From Devosia sp. 2618 (GTDB lineage Bacteria; Pseudomonadota; Alphaproteobacteria; Rhizobiales; Devosiaceae), in the NCBI RefSeq assembly GCF_040546815.1, contig NZ_JBEPOO010000001.1, forward strand, positions 3,596,001 to 3,660,000: 64,000 bases of DNA, read 5' to 3'. Shown one piece after another: positions 36,811 through 45,788 of this stretch (its first letter is position 1; each line of letters begins with the position of its first letter). The translations under genes and the position numbers were made by a program. Under the pieces are notes generated by a model. The model saw only the letters and a program-made list of their open reading frames with translations, did no database searches and was not told where the DNA came from.

Positions 36811-37019
36811 GGCTTGAGGTATTTCTGGGACTTTTCGTCATCCAGGCCATACGTCCCATGTACGTTCCAGTTCTCCACCGGCAGTTCCTGGATCGTCACG
36901 TAGACGCGCTCACGCATGCACCCGGCATGCTCCGAAAGCGCATCGGCAATTGCATTGGTAAGGGCACGCTTCTGCTCGACAGTGCGACCCGGATACATCT
37001 GGATATTTACAATAGCCAT
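36807..37019 (-). CDS. 4-oxalocrotonate tautomerase-family protein without the N-terminal proline
   Basis: A 70-residue 4-OT-like protein (IVNIQMYPGRTVEQKRALT, AIADALSEHAG, ERVYVTIQELPVENW). Family enzymes use Pro1, exposed after Met removal, as the catalytic base; here codon 2 is GCT, so residue 1 of the mature protein would be Ala. The start is fixed by the family alignment (MAIVNI against the usual MPIVNI). It is first in the leftward arm of cluster B and its stop overlaps the deacylase start (ATGA). It may have a different chemistry or be a structural subunit. Confidence 0.83.
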   Translation of the reverse strand: MAIVNIQMYPGRTVEQKRALTNAIADALSEHAGCMRERVYVTIQELPVENWNVHGTYGLDDEKSQKYLKP

Positions 37020-37047
37020 TCTTCACCTCTTGCCTTAACGCTACCGC

Positions 37048-37063
37048 CATCTGACGTCAGATG
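37048..37063. promoter_or_regulatory. GntR-type operator palindrome of the leftward cluster B promoter
   Basis: Perfect 16-bp palindrome CATCTGACGTCAGATG, 29 bases upstream of the tautomerase-like start. Its core matches 30513-30526 and, as half-sites, 37278-37290. The cluster's own GntR regulator is the likely ligand. Confidence 0.75.
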
Positions 37064-37165
37064 TCAATGATGAAAATATCGCCACCATGCATTCCTTATA
37101 GGCACGGTTTTGAGAAGAAACATCGCAAGCACTGATGCTCATAACGCGCAAAAAGTTATCTAGTT

Positions 37166-37183
37166 ATATCAATATTTTGATAT
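37166..37183. repeat. AT-rich perfect inverted repeat in the cluster B divergent region
   Basis: ATATCAA-TATT-TTGATAT, midway between the divergent operons. It could be a second regulator's site or a flexible element. It is unrelated to the TCTG-CAGA palindromes. Confidence 0.4.
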
Positions 37184-37245
37184 CGCACATTATCGCGTTG
37201 AGCGCCCTTGGCGCCAATGATTTTCAGGAATCGCGCGAAGGATGA

Positions 37246-37275
37246 TTGACAAACCCCGCGCTTATCGGGAATTAT
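37246..37275 (+). promoter_or_regulatory. Promoter of the rightward cluster B operon
   Basis: A consensus -35 box TTGACA (37246-37251) is followed after 18 bases by AATTAT (37270-37275) as the likely -10. The expected start of transcription falls in the palindrome at 37278-37290, the classic arrangement for repression. Confidence 0.6.
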
Positions 37276-37277
37276 TA

Positions 37278-37290
37278 GACATCTGATGTC
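37278..37290. promoter_or_regulatory. GntR-type operator at the rightward cluster B promoter
   Basis: Palindrome GACATC-T-GATGTC with half-site ATCTGATG, directly downstream of the promoter boxes. It shares ATCTGA and its complement with the 37048 site, though the spacing differs. Confidence 0.6.
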
Positions 37291-37335
37291 TTGGTCGTAG
37301 TTGTGCCTTTCTCCCAAGCTGGAGTGCCCGTATCC

Positions 37336-38325
37336 GTGCTGTCTTCTGCTGTTTTCATCGTCCGCCGTCTGCTACAGGCAGTTCCGCTGCTGTTCGCAGT
37401 GATGACGACAATGTTCCTGCTGCTCGAGCTGGCGCCCGGCGACCCCATTCAGGCCATGGTCGGCGAATTCCCCGTCACGCCGGAATATCGCGCTCAGCTC
37501 AACGAGCGCTTCAACTTCGACGCGCCGGTCTGGGAGCGCTACATCAGCTTCATCGGCAACGTCGCGACGTTGAATTTTGGCCATTCCTTCGCCAATTCGC
37601 GCGACGTGACCGCGCTCATTCTCGAGCGCATTCCGAACACATTGCTGCTGACGGTTTCGGGTCTGGTCTTTGCGGCGATGATCGGGATCTTCATGGGCGT
37701 GCTTGCCTCGACCTCCAAAAGCCCGTTTGGGAGAACGTCGATCAGCACGCTCGCGCTGGCCGGCTACAGTATGCCAGCCTTCTGGATGGGGCAGATCTTC
37801 ATCATGATCTTTGCCCTCTGGCTCGGATGGTTTCCCGCGCAGGGCATGACTGACCTGCGTGCGAGAAACGTCGGCTTCGACCACTTGCTGGATGTGGGTA
37901 TGCACCTGATCTTGCCCGCGGCCGTGCTTGCGCTTCGGGAAGTGGGGATCATCACCCGCATTACCCGCGCTTCGATGCTGGACGCAATGGGGCAGGACTA
38001 TATCCGGACAGCCCGCGCCAAAGGCGAGCCCGAACATAGTGTGATCTGGGGCCATGCCCTGCGCAATGCGCTGCTGCCGGTGGTGACAGTGATTGGCTAC
38101 GGTTTCGGCTTTGCCTTGTCCGGCTCCGTGCTGGTCGAAACGGTGTTCGGTTGGCCGGGAATGGGCCGCCTGCTCTACGATGCGATCGCCATGCAGGACA
38201 ATGCCGTAATTCTCGGCATCTTCTTCTTTATCGCCTGCACTGTCGTGCTGGCCAATGCGCTGACCGACCTTCTCTATACCTGGCTCGATCCCCGCATCGA
38301 CCTTCGCAAGGGGGCATCCAAATGA
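37336..38325 (+). CDS. Opp/Dpp-type ABC permease, DppB-like (cluster B)
   Basis: Inner-membrane permease, 329 residues from the GTG at 37336. Features: first helix IVRRLLQAVPLLFAVMTTMFLLLELAPGDPI, NVATLNFGHSFANSRDV, the EAA loop ARAKGEPEHSVIWGHALRNALLPVVT, and VLVETVFGWPGMGRLLYDAI. The frame stays open to a TTG at 37291, which would place the start directly at the operator. GTG at 37336 with GGAG 11 bases upstream gives the normal DppB N-terminus. Its stop overlaps the next start (ATGA). Confidence 0.9.
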   Translation: MLSSAVFIVRRLLQAVPLLFAVMTTMFLLLELAPGDPIQAMVGEFPVTPEYRAQLNERFNFDAPVWERYISFIGNVATLNFGHSFANSRDVTALILERIPNTLLLTVSGLVFAAMIGIFMGVLASTSKSPFGRTSISTLALAGYSMPAFWMGQIFIMIFALWLGWFPAQGMTDLRARNVGFDHLLDVGMHLILPAAVLALREVGIITRITRASMLDAMGQDYIRTARAKGEPEHSVIWGHALRNALLPVVTVIGYGFGFALSGSVLVETVFGWPGMGRLLYDAIAMQDNAVILGIFFFIACTVVLANALTDLLYTWLDPRIDLRKGASK

Positions 38326-39167
38326 CCACAGCACCGACAATTGCAAGACGCTGGGAGCTTTTTCCAGTAGCGCCCTCGACCATCATCTGTGTTTTCATTT
38401 TGGTTGTCTTCGCGGTCGCTGCTGTCGCCAGTCCATGGATTTCTCCGCATGATCCATCGCTGGTCACGCGAAACATCCTGCAGCCACCCTCGTCCGAACA
38501 TTGGTTCGGCACCGACAATTTGGGCCGCGACGTGTTCAGCGGTGTTTTGCGTGGCGCCAGCAATTCGATGGTGATCGGCGCGTCCGTCGGCCTCATCGCC
38601 TTCCTGATCGGGGTGACGATAGGCTCGTTCTCGGGCTTTGTCGGTGGACGGGTCGATGCCGTTTTCATGCAGGTGGCCGCCTTCTTCCAAGTGATGCCGA
38701 GCTTCATCCTCGCTCTGGTGGCGGTGGCGATCCTTGGACGAAGCACTGTGCTGGTCATAGCCGTGCTCTCAATAACTCAATGGTCCGATCTGGCGCGCAT
38801 CGTGCGTGCACAATACCTGACCATCAGAAGCTCGACCTATGTGGAGGCCGCCCATGCTGCGGGGCTGAGCAAGCTGCATATCGCGGTTCGCGAAATCCTG
38901 CCCAATGCCATCTCACCAGTTATCGTCGCCGCCACACTTAATGTCGGCAGCGCCATCCTGCTTGAATCCGGTTTGAGCTTCCTCGGCCTGGGCGACGCAA
39001 ACAATCCCAGCTGGGGCGAAATGCTGAACCGCGCCCAGCCCTACCTGTCGCGCGCCTGGTGGATGAGCGTTTTTCCCGGAGCGGCCATCTTTTTGGTGGT
39101 GGTTTCAATCAACTTCATTGGAGACGCGCTGAACCACGCCCTCGATCCGCAGAACCGAGCCCGATAG
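38322..39167 (+). CDS. Opp/Dpp-type ABC permease, DppC-like (cluster B)
   Basis: Inner-membrane permease of 281 residues: STIICVFILVVFAVAAVASPWISPHDP, WFGTDNLGRDVFSGVLRGASNSMVIG, the EAA loop EAAHAAGLSKLHIAVREILPNAISPVIV and FLGLGDANNPSWGEMLNRA. ATG overlaps the DppB stop. The pairing with DppB, the binding protein and the fused ATPase gives a complete importer. Confidence 0.92.
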   Translation: MTTAPTIARRWELFPVAPSTIICVFILVVFAVAAVASPWISPHDPSLVTRNILQPPSSEHWFGTDNLGRDVFSGVLRGASNSMVIGASVGLIAFLIGVTIGSFSGFVGGRVDAVFMQVAAFFQVMPSFILALVAVAILGRSTVLVIAVLSITQWSDLARIVRAQYLTIRSSTYVEAAHAAGLSKLHIAVREILPNAISPVIVAATLNVGSAILLESGLSFLGLGDANNPSWGEMLNRAQPYLSRAWWMSVFPGAAIFLVVVSINFIGDALNHALDPQNRAR

Positions 39168-39248
39168 GCGAGCCCCACCTGGCCTGCCACAAGCACACAA
39201 GAAGAGCGGCAACAAACCGCCGTCAACTGTGACAAATGGAGAATTAAA

Positions 39249-40823
39249 TTGGGAATAAGCAGAACTTACAAACTTGAGGGCGCTTTGCTCGCAGCGCTTC
39301 TGTGCGCCGCCTCTGGAACGGCGCTCGCACAGGACGTCGAACCCAAAGATGGAGGAACGGCCATCTTTGCGGTGAGCAACAATCCGGCGCACCTGAACGG
39401 TGCCATCTCGACCAATCCAGAGATTCAGCGCACGGCCATGGCACTCCTAGAAGGCCTGACCTATGTTGGCGGCGACATGCAGCCAAAGCCCGAACTTGCC
39501 GAATCTTGGGATATTTCCGATGACGGCAAGACGTATACTTTCCATTTGCGTCAGAATGTGACCTGGCATGACGGGACCCCGTTCACCTCTGCCGATGTCA
39601 AGTTTGCCATCGAACAATTGGCGCCGCTCAAAAGCACCGGCAAGGCCCTGCAGGAAATGATCGAAGCGGTGGAGACACCCGACGATCACACGGTAGTGGT
39701 CAATCTCAAACAGCCTTTCCCATCTATCCTCGTCATCATGTCCGACGATTCCGTGCCGATCCTGCCCGCCCATCTCTACGAAGGCACGAATATCTCGGAC
39801 AACCCCCACAATCTGGCGCCGGTTGGCACCGGGCCATTCAAATTTGCCAGCATGACACCCGGCGCTCAAGTCGAGCTCGAACGCAATGAAGACTATTGGG
39901 GTGGCCGCCCCCATCTCGAAAGACTGATCTTCACAGTCGTTCCCGATGCCGGCTCGCGCCTGACCAGCTACCAGTCCGGGGGCGTCGACTATCTGTTCGG
40001 CTCCTTCGTTGACCTGGGAATGGTCTCTCAGTTTGGCGCCGTACCCGATACCGAAGTCAATGCCGCGCGAAACCTGCCGGCTAACATGGTTCTGATCTTC
40101 AACACCGAACGTAAGCCCTTCGACGACAAGCTGGTGCGCCAGGCACTGTTCCAGGGCCTTGATCGGGAGCTGATGGTGGCGGCCGCATACGACGGCCAAG
40201 CTCAGGTGTCCGCCTCCATCATCCCAAGGGCCCTGCAGCCCTTCTACTCCGCCGAGACGGATTATTCGGAGATCTACCCGTTCAGCACGGAGGCGGCCCG
40301 TCAGGCTCTCGAGGCAGCGGGGGCAGCCGATCTGACGGTCAACATTTCTTTCCGCCCCGACCTGGCTTCGGCACCGCAGATAGCCGACGTGATGAAATCG
40401 AACTGGGAGCAGATGGGGGTCACCGTAAACCTCAGGCCGGAAGAATTGGCAGTATGGCGTGAAACGGTTTTCACCAAAAAGGACTTCGACGTTACGCTGC
40501 TATCCTATGGCAGCTATGGTGATCCGGTGCTCGGAATTCAGCGCGTTTATGTCTGTGTCGCGGATGACCCGCAGATGACCTACACCAACCCGTCAGGCTA
40601 CTGCAATCCAGAGGTGGATGCGATGTTCTTCGACGCCGCAACCCGTAGCAGTCCTGCGGACCGCGCCATACCCTATGCCGAGGTGCAGAAGGTCTTGGCA
40701 GACGACCTGCCTTCGGTTCCCCTGGCCGACAATTCCAAGCTGGATGTGGGCAACAGCGCCCGCCTCGGTGGGCTGGACGAATTCTTCCAGTCCTGGGACT
40801 TCAGCGTCCTTTGGGCTCGATAA
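39249..40823 (+). CDS. Opp/Dpp-type ABC substrate-binding protein, family 5 (cluster B)
   Basis: Periplasmic binding protein of 524 residues. Signal peptide GALLAALLCAASGTALAQ, then AHLNGAISTNPEIQRTAMALLEGLTYVGGD, PELAESWDISDDGKTYTFHLRQNVTWHDGTPFTSADVKFAIEQL and APVGTGPFKFASM, the usual family-5 order. The start is TTG at 39249 with GGAG seven bases upstream; no ATG fits. A perfect hairpin directly follows the gene, so the binding protein is probably made in excess over the ATPase. Confidence 0.9.
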   Translation: MGISRTYKLEGALLAALLCAASGTALAQDVEPKDGGTAIFAVSNNPAHLNGAISTNPEIQRTAMALLEGLTYVGGDMQPKPELAESWDISDDGKTYTFHLRQNVTWHDGTPFTSADVKFAIEQLAPLKSTGKALQEMIEAVETPDDHTVVVNLKQPFPSILVIMSDDSVPILPAHLYEGTNISDNPHNLAPVGTGPFKFASMTPGAQVELERNEDYWGGRPHLERLIFTVVPDAGSRLTSYQSGGVDYLFGSFVDLGMVSQFGAVPDTEVNAARNLPANMVLIFNTERKPFDDKLVRQALFQGLDRELMVAAAYDGQAQVSASIIPRALQPFYSAETDYSEIYPFSTEAARQALEAAGAADLTVNISFRPDLASAPQIADVMKSNWEQMGVTVNLRPEELAVWRETVFTKKDFDVTLLSYGSYGDPVLGIQRVYVCVADDPQMTYTNPSGYCNPEVDAMFFDAATRSSPADRAIPYAEVQKVLADDLPSVPLADNSKLDVGNSARLGGLDEFFQSWDFSVLWAR

Positions 40824-40831
40824 CACACTCC

Positions 40832-40855
40832 AGTGGCGGGCCTCGGCCCGCCACT
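40832..40855 (+). terminator. Hairpin between binding-protein and ATPase genes
   Basis: Perfect 10-bp stem AGTGGCGGGC (40832-40841) with its complement (40846-40855) around a CTCG loop, nine bases after the stop. There is no T-run. This is the usual place for a message-stabilising or partial-termination hairpin that raises the binding-protein level. Confidence 0.65.
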
Positions 40856-40961
40856 CCTACTTGATCCACTGGGTCCGACACAATAAGGATACCGGAGGTC
40901 TGCAGCCACTCATCGCGTCTTGCGCGACAGGCTGGGGCAGATCTGCCGGGCAGGAACGTCC

Positions 40962-42866
40962 ATGAACGGAACAACGCCAGACAACGCGGCCACGCCACCG
41001 AATGTAGTTGGCGAGGGCATCCAGGCCAACGCACGCCCACGTCCACCAATCTTGAAGGTCGAAGGTCTTTCCACCGCCCTGCGGACTTCCCGCGGCCTTT
41101 TGCCTGTCGTGCACGACGTCAGCTTCACGGTCGAACCGAACCAGACCGTCGCCGTGGTTGGCGAATCCGGCTCCGGCAAGAGTGTCACCGCCTTGTCGCT
41201 CATGCGCCTGTTTGCGCCGCAACTGGCCAAGATTAGCGGACGCGCCGAACTCGAGGGGCGCGATCTCCTGTCGCTCACCGAGACTGAGATGCGCACCATA
41301 CGCGGATCGCGCATTGGAATGGTCTTTCAGGAGCCCATGACCAGTCTCAATCCGGTGATGACCATCGGCCAGCAGATCGGAGAAACCCTCAGGCGACACA
41401 ACGGCATGGCGGCCTCCGCTGCCAGAAGCGAAGCAAGAGCCCTTCTCGACAAGGTGCGCATTCCATCGGCCGACAGCCGCCTGGACGACTATCCTCACAA
41501 TCTTTCGGGCGGGATGCGGCAGAGGGTCATGATCGCCATGGCACTGGCCTGCAAGCCCAGCCTGCTCATTGCTGACGAACCCACAACCGCTCTCGATGTG
41601 TCAATACAGGCTCAGATACTGGACCTGCTGAAATCTCTGCAGGAATCTGACGGCTTGGCCGTGCTTTTTATTACTCATGACATGGGCGTGGTCGCAGAAA
41701 TCGCGGATCGCACAGTGGTGATGCGCCACGGGCGGGTTGTCGAGGACGACAGGACCGAAAACATTTTCAAGGCCGCACAGCATCCCTATACCCAATCCCT
41801 GATGGCTGCCGTGCCCAGGCTCGGGGCCATGCGCGGCAAGGCAATGCCAGCTCCCTTCCTGGAGCTGAACGCAGAGACGGGATTACCCAAGGCGGGGATT
41901 GACGACGCACGCCCGAGTCTGCCCCCCGACACCGATATAGTGCTCAAGGTTGAAAACCTCTCCACCCGCTTTCCGCTGCGCAGCAGCGGCGTGCTGGGAA
42001 GGATCAAAGGCAGGATCCATGCAGTAGAGAATGTCTCATTCGATCTGGCCAAGGGAGAGACGATCGGGGTCGTGGGTGAATCCGGGTGCGGCAAGTCCAC
42101 GACGGGCCGCTCCATCATGCGCCTCGTTGAGCCGGACACTGGCAGCATCCTCGTCGGAGGCGTGGATTTTCGCAAGCTCAAGGGAAACAGGCTGCGTCAG
42201 GAGCGAGGGGCTATCCAGATGATCTTTCAGGATCCCATGGCCAGCCTGAATCCGCGTGTTCCCGTGGGTCAGATCGTGGCTGCTCCCCTGCTTGCTCACG
42301 GCCATTCCGATTCCTACTTGGTGCGGCAGAAGGTTGAGCAGGCGCTTGCCGATGTCGGACTGACGGCAGAAATGGCCGATCGCTATCCGCACCAGTTTTC
42401 AGGCGGGCAGCGACAGCGGATCTGCATTGCGCGAGCGCTGGTGGTCGATCCGAAGGTCATCGTTGCTGACGAAGCGGTATCGGCCCTGGACGTTTCGATC
42501 AAGGCACAAGTGGTCAACCTGTTGCTGGCTTTGCAGCAGCGCCGACGCCTATCCTATGTCTTCATCTCCCATGACATGGCGATAATCGAACGGGTCAGCC
42601 ACCGGGTCGCCGTCATGTATCTGGGCGAAATCGTCGAAATCGGACCGCGACACGCGGTCCTCGACAACCCGCAGCACCCCTATACAAGGCGCCTCATGTC
42701 GGCGGTACCGATCCCCGACCCCGCGCAGCGTGGTCAGCGGCACCATGTCGTCGCCGATGACCTCAAAAGCCCAATTCGACCGCCCGATTACGTAGCCCCA
42801 GTGAGGCGTTACATAGAGATCGCGCCGGGCCACCTGGTCCAGGAGACGACCGATGAGTGGCGTTGA
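40962..42866 (+). CDS. Opp/Dpp-type ABC transporter, fused twin ATP-binding protein (cluster B)
   Basis: A 634-residue double ATPase like 8944-10749. Walker [13 protein letters not shown] and [12 protein letters not shown], signatures [15 protein letters not shown] and [15 protein letters not shown], Walker [13 protein letters not shown] and [12 protein letters not shown], and [24 protein letters not shown] tails. ATG at 40962 has AGGAAC upstream; the frame is open from TTG 40920, but that adds 14 residues with no family match. The end overlaps the start of cofE by 14 bases, linking the importer to the F420 genes. Confidence 0.92.
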   Translation: MNGTTPDNAATPPNVVGEGIQANARPRPPILKVEGLSTALRTSRGLLPVVHDVSFTVEPNQTVAVVGESGSGKSVTALSLMRLFAPQLAKISGRAELEGRDLLSLTETEMRTIRGSRIGMVFQEPMTSLNPVMTIGQQIGETLRRHNGMAASAARSEARALLDKVRIPSADSRLDDYPHNLSGGMRQRVMIAMALACKPSLLIADEPTTALDVSIQAQILDLLKSLQESDGLAVLFITHDMGVVAEIADRTVVMRHGRVVEDDRTENIFKAAQHPYTQSLMAAVPRLGAMRGKAMPAPFLELNAETGLPKAGIDDARPSLPPDTDIVLKVENLSTRFPLRSSGVLGRIKGRIHAVENVSFDLAKGETIGVVGESGCGKSTTGRSIMRLVEPDTGSILVGGVDFRKLKGNRLRQERGAIQMIFQDPMASLNPRVPVGQIVAAPLLAHGHSDSYLVRQKVEQALADVGLTAEMADRYPHQFSGGQRQRICIARALVVDPKVIVADEAVSALDVSIKAQVVNLLLALQQRRRLSYVFISHDMAIIERVSHRVAVMYLGEIVEIGPRHAVLDNPQHPYTRRLMSAVPIPDPAQRGQRHHVVADDLKSPIRPPDYVAPVRRYIEIAPGHLVQETTDEWR

Positions 42867-43752
42867 GATGCTTCTGCTGCATGAGAGGTCGAACAGCGAG
42901 CAAGAGCCCGAAGGTGGCATCGTCCAGTTGCGTTCCCCGTCTCGACCGGAGGCCAGGGTTCGAGAGGACGGTCTTCCTCGACCCGCTCGGCCGGTGGCCG
43001 ACCTTGCATTAACCGCGCTTCACAACCTCCCGGACTTCTCCCCCGGAGATCCGCTCGGCGACATCCTCGCCGACGCATTGGCGGATTTTGCGCCATTTGA
43101 TTCCGGCGACGTGCTGGTCATCGCCCAGAAAGTGGTGTCGAAGGTCGAGGGGCGCCTTCGACAACTGGACGAAATCGCCCCACAAGCGCAAGCTACGGAA
43201 CTGGCCGAACACTTGAAAAAAGATGCAAGGCTGGTCCAGGCGGTGCTCGATGAATCCCGGCGCGTCGTCCGCGCGGAAAACGGCGTCCTGATCGTGGAGC
43301 ATCGGCTCGGGCTGATCATGGCGAATGCCGGCATCGATCAATCCAACGTCATGCAGTCGGACGGCGGCACGATCCTGCTCCTGCCGGACGATCCGGATGG
43401 CAGCGCTGCAGCCTTGCGTCTCGAGATTGCGCGCCATCTCGCAACAGCGCCTGCCATTGTCATTGCCGACAGCATTGGGCGCCCCTGGCGTGAAGGCGCG
43501 GTTGGCACGGCCATAGGTGTTTCGGGGCTTCCGGCGCTGCTCGATCTGCGGGGCAACGACGATCTCTATGGCAGGAAGCTGCGAGTGACCACGGTTGCCC
43601 ACGCCGATCAACTGGCGGCTGCCGCGTCCATCCTCATGGGACAAGGCAAGGAGGGGATACCGGCCGTTCTTATGCGTGGAGCCTATGCGCGAGGCCCCGC
43701 GGGAGCCATGTCCGACCTAATCCGACCCAGCGGGAATGATCTCTTCCGATGA
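42853..43752 (+). CDS. cofE: Coenzyme F420-0:L-glutamate ligase
   Basis: CofE adds gamma-linked glutamate to F420-0, giving the F420-n forms that cells retain. This 299-residue protein has the family's main blocks: ALHNLPDFSPGDPLGDILADAL, DSGDVLVIAQKVVSKVEGRL, VLIVEHRLGLIMANAGIDQSN, LLPDDPDGSAAALRLEI, VIADSIGRPWREGAVGTAIG, LDLRGNDDLYGRKLRV and VAHADQLAAAASILMGQG. An extra N-terminal stretch of about 50 residues, rich in Glu, Arg and Pro, precedes the domain. ATG at 42853 has AGGAG eight bases upstream and overlaps the ATPase gene. CofC, CofD and FbiC are not in the window. Confidence 0.9.
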   Translation: MSGVEMLLLHERSNSEQEPEGGIVQLRSPSRPEARVREDGLPRPARPVADLALTALHNLPDFSPGDPLGDILADALADFAPFDSGDVLVIAQKVVSKVEGRLRQLDEIAPQAQATELAEHLKKDARLVQAVLDESRRVVRAENGVLIVEHRLGLIMANAGIDQSNVMQSDGGTILLLPDDPDGSAAALRLEIARHLATAPAIVIADSIGRPWREGAVGTAIGVSGLPALLDLRGNDDLYGRKLRVTTVAHADQLAAAASILMGQGKEGIPAVLMRGAYARGPAGAMSDLIRPSGNDLFR

Positions 43753-43833
43753 TGCCTGTTCTATAGCTGCATAAACGCCAGCCGCCTCAACCCGACCTCA
43801 ACGCCGCCATGCGCGGCATTCAAGAAGATCGAC

Positions 43834-44775
43834 ATGCGTCCAATCCTTTTTTCATTCCTGTTTCTGGGTCTTGCTGGAACCGCAACACATGCCTCGACCG
43901 ATTATCCTCTAGTCATCGACAATTGCGGAATAGAGGTCACCTTCAGTCAGCCACCGGAAAAGGCCATCGCCATCAAGTCTACATCGGCGGACTTGCTGCT
44001 TGAACTTGGGCTTGAGAGTCACATTGCCGGTGTCGCCTTCCTCGATGAACCGCTCGAACAACGCTGGGCCGCAGCGTCCCGCGAGCTTGCGGTGATCTCT
44101 GATAAACTGCCGTCGCAGGAGGCGGTTCTGGCGCTGGAGCCGGATTTCATCTATGGCGGCTGGGAAAGCAACTTTGCTCTCGACGGCGTAGGGGAACGGT
44201 CGGCCTTGGCGCGTTTGGGTGTTAACTCCTATGTTTCCCCGGCAGCATGTCGATCGCTGAAACCCGCGACGCTCACTTTTGAAGCGCTATTTCATCAGAT
44301 CCTGGAAATGGGCGCGATCTTTAACGTCACTGACGTCGCTGCCGACCTTGTTGCAACGCAACGTGCGCTTCTGGATTCCATTCAGCCGGACGAGCGAGGC
44401 CTTACCGCTGTCTGGTATTCCTCAGGCGTGAAGACGCCCTATGTGGGTGCAGGCAGCGGGGCACCGCAGATGATTTTGAACACGATCGGACTGCAGAATA
44501 TTTTCGCCGATGTAGACGAGAGCTGGTTTTCGACCAGTTGGGAAATTGTGGTCGACAGCAATCCCGACCTGATCGTTCTGGTGGATTCGACGTGGAATTC
44601 GGCGGCCCAGAAGAAACAGTTTCTTGCCGAAAACCCTATAACCAGTCGCTTGGATGCCGTCATCAACGAACGCTATCTGGTCATCCCATTTCCCGCGTCC
44701 GAAGCAGGCATTCGCAATGCCGGGGCCAGCGCCGACATGGCAAGGCAGTTGAGCACAATACCCGCCACACCATGA
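43834..44775 (+). CDS. Proposed F420-0 ABC transporter, periplasmic binding protein
   Basis: FecB/BtuF-type binding protein of 313 residues with a signal peptide (ILFSFLFLGLAGTATHAS). The body reads LVIDNCGIEVTF, AIAIKSTSADLLLELGLES, EAVLALEPDFIYGGWESNF, YVSPAACRS, GLTAVWYSSGVKTPYVGAGSGAPQ and PFPASEAGIRNAGASADMA. This pattern fits the small clade described as the 'proposed F420-0 ABC transporter' binding protein in actinobacteria, where the cassette sits beside cofE and sometimes fgd. Both partners occur here. A siderophore or cobalamin ligand is the alternative, but no cobalamin riboswitch is present upstream. Confidence 0.75.
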   Translation: MRPILFSFLFLGLAGTATHASTDYPLVIDNCGIEVTFSQPPEKAIAIKSTSADLLLELGLESHIAGVAFLDEPLEQRWAAASRELAVISDKLPSQEAVLALEPDFIYGGWESNFALDGVGERSALARLGVNSYVSPAACRSLKPATLTFEALFHQILEMGAIFNVTDVAADLVATQRALLDSIQPDERGLTAVWYSSGVKTPYVGAGSGAPQMILNTIGLQNIFADVDESWFSTSWEIVVDSNPDLIVLVDSTWNSAAQKKQFLAENPITSRLDAVINERYLVIPFPASEAGIRNAGASADMARQLSTIPATP

Positions 44776-45788
44776 TGGCGTCGGGACGGTACAGGATTGC
44801 ATTGGCAGCGCTCGGTTTTGTCCTGCTTGCCAGCATTGTCATCGGTGTCACGGTAGGCGCTGCAGACATCAGCGCGCGGGAAGTGTGGTCCACTGTCGGG
44901 TTCCGTCTGGGCCTCCTGGCCGAAAGTGATGTCGGCGACCTGCGGCAAACCATTGTCATTGACTTGCGTCTGCCCAGACTGATCACTGCCGCGTCAGTGG
45001 GGGCGGGCCTCGCACTGTGTGGCACCGTGTTGCAGGCATTGACACGCAATCCGCTCGCCGATCCTTATCTTCTCGGTCTCTCATCGGGTGCTTCGCTTGG
45101 CGCCGTCACTCTCTTGACCCTTGGCCTCGGGCTACTGATGCCTTTGGGCGCCTTCCTCGGCGCCTGCGCGGCCATCACGTTGACCTTGGCAATAACCAGC
45201 TTGTTGGGCGGGCTTTCACCGGTCAGGGCGGTCCTATCCGGCATCGCCGTCTCTGCCCTTGCGTCGGCATTCACATCTCTGTTGATTTTCTGGTCCGCAA
45301 GTGGAGACGCCTATCGAGAAATCCTCAGCTGGCTGGTCGGATCACTGAGCGGCGCGCTTTGGTTTGACGCATGGCTGACCTTGACCGCCTTGGTTGTGTT
45401 CAGCCTCCCCATGATACTGTCTTCCCGGTCGCTCGATGCATTGGCTTTCGGCGACAGATCGGCCGCCGCCCTTGGTGTGAATGTCGGCATCCTGCGCTGG
45501 GTCATGTTCGCCAGTACCGCCATGTTGACGGGCCTGCTTGTAACGGTCGGCGGCGCTATCGGCTTTGTCGGCCTCGTTGTGCCTCACGTCGCCAGACTGA
45601 TCACTGGCAACCAGCATCGAAAGCTTCTGCCGCTTTCCCTCCTTTTGGGCGCGCTGTTGATGGTGTTCACCGACACCTTGGCGCGCAGCCTGTTCACCCC
45701 TCGCGAATTGCCGGTCGGTGTCATAACCGCCATTGTTGGGGCACCCATATTCCTTCTCGTGCTCGTTAAATATCGACGGCTGACATGA
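44772..45788 (+). CDS. Proposed F420-0 ABC transporter, FecCD-type permease
   Basis: A 338-residue FecCD-family permease with about ten helices: LRLPRLITAASVGAGLALCGTVLQALTRNPLADPYLLGLSSGASLGAV, LLGGLSPVRAVLSGIAVSALASAFTSLLIFW, WLVGSLSGALW and VVPHVARLITGNQHRKLLPLSLLLGALLMVFTDTLAR. The ATG at 44772 overlaps the binding-protein stop (ATGA). General family membership is certain; the F420-0 role comes from the neighbourhood. Confidence 0.85.
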   Translation: MMASGRYRIALAALGFVLLASIVIGVTVGAADISAREVWSTVGFRLGLLAESDVGDLRQTIVIDLRLPRLITAASVGAGLALCGTVLQALTRNPLADPYLLGLSSGASLGAVTLLTLGLGLLMPLGAFLGACAAITLTLAITSLLGGLSPVRAVLSGIAVSALASAFTSLLIFWSASGDAYREILSWLVGSLSGALWFDAWLTLTALVVFSLPMILSSRSLDALAFGDRSAAALGVNVGILRWVMFASTAMLTGLLVTVGGAIGFVGLVVPHVARLITGNQHRKLLPLSLLLGALLMVFTDTLARSLFTPRELPVGVITAIVGAPIFLLVLVKYRRLT

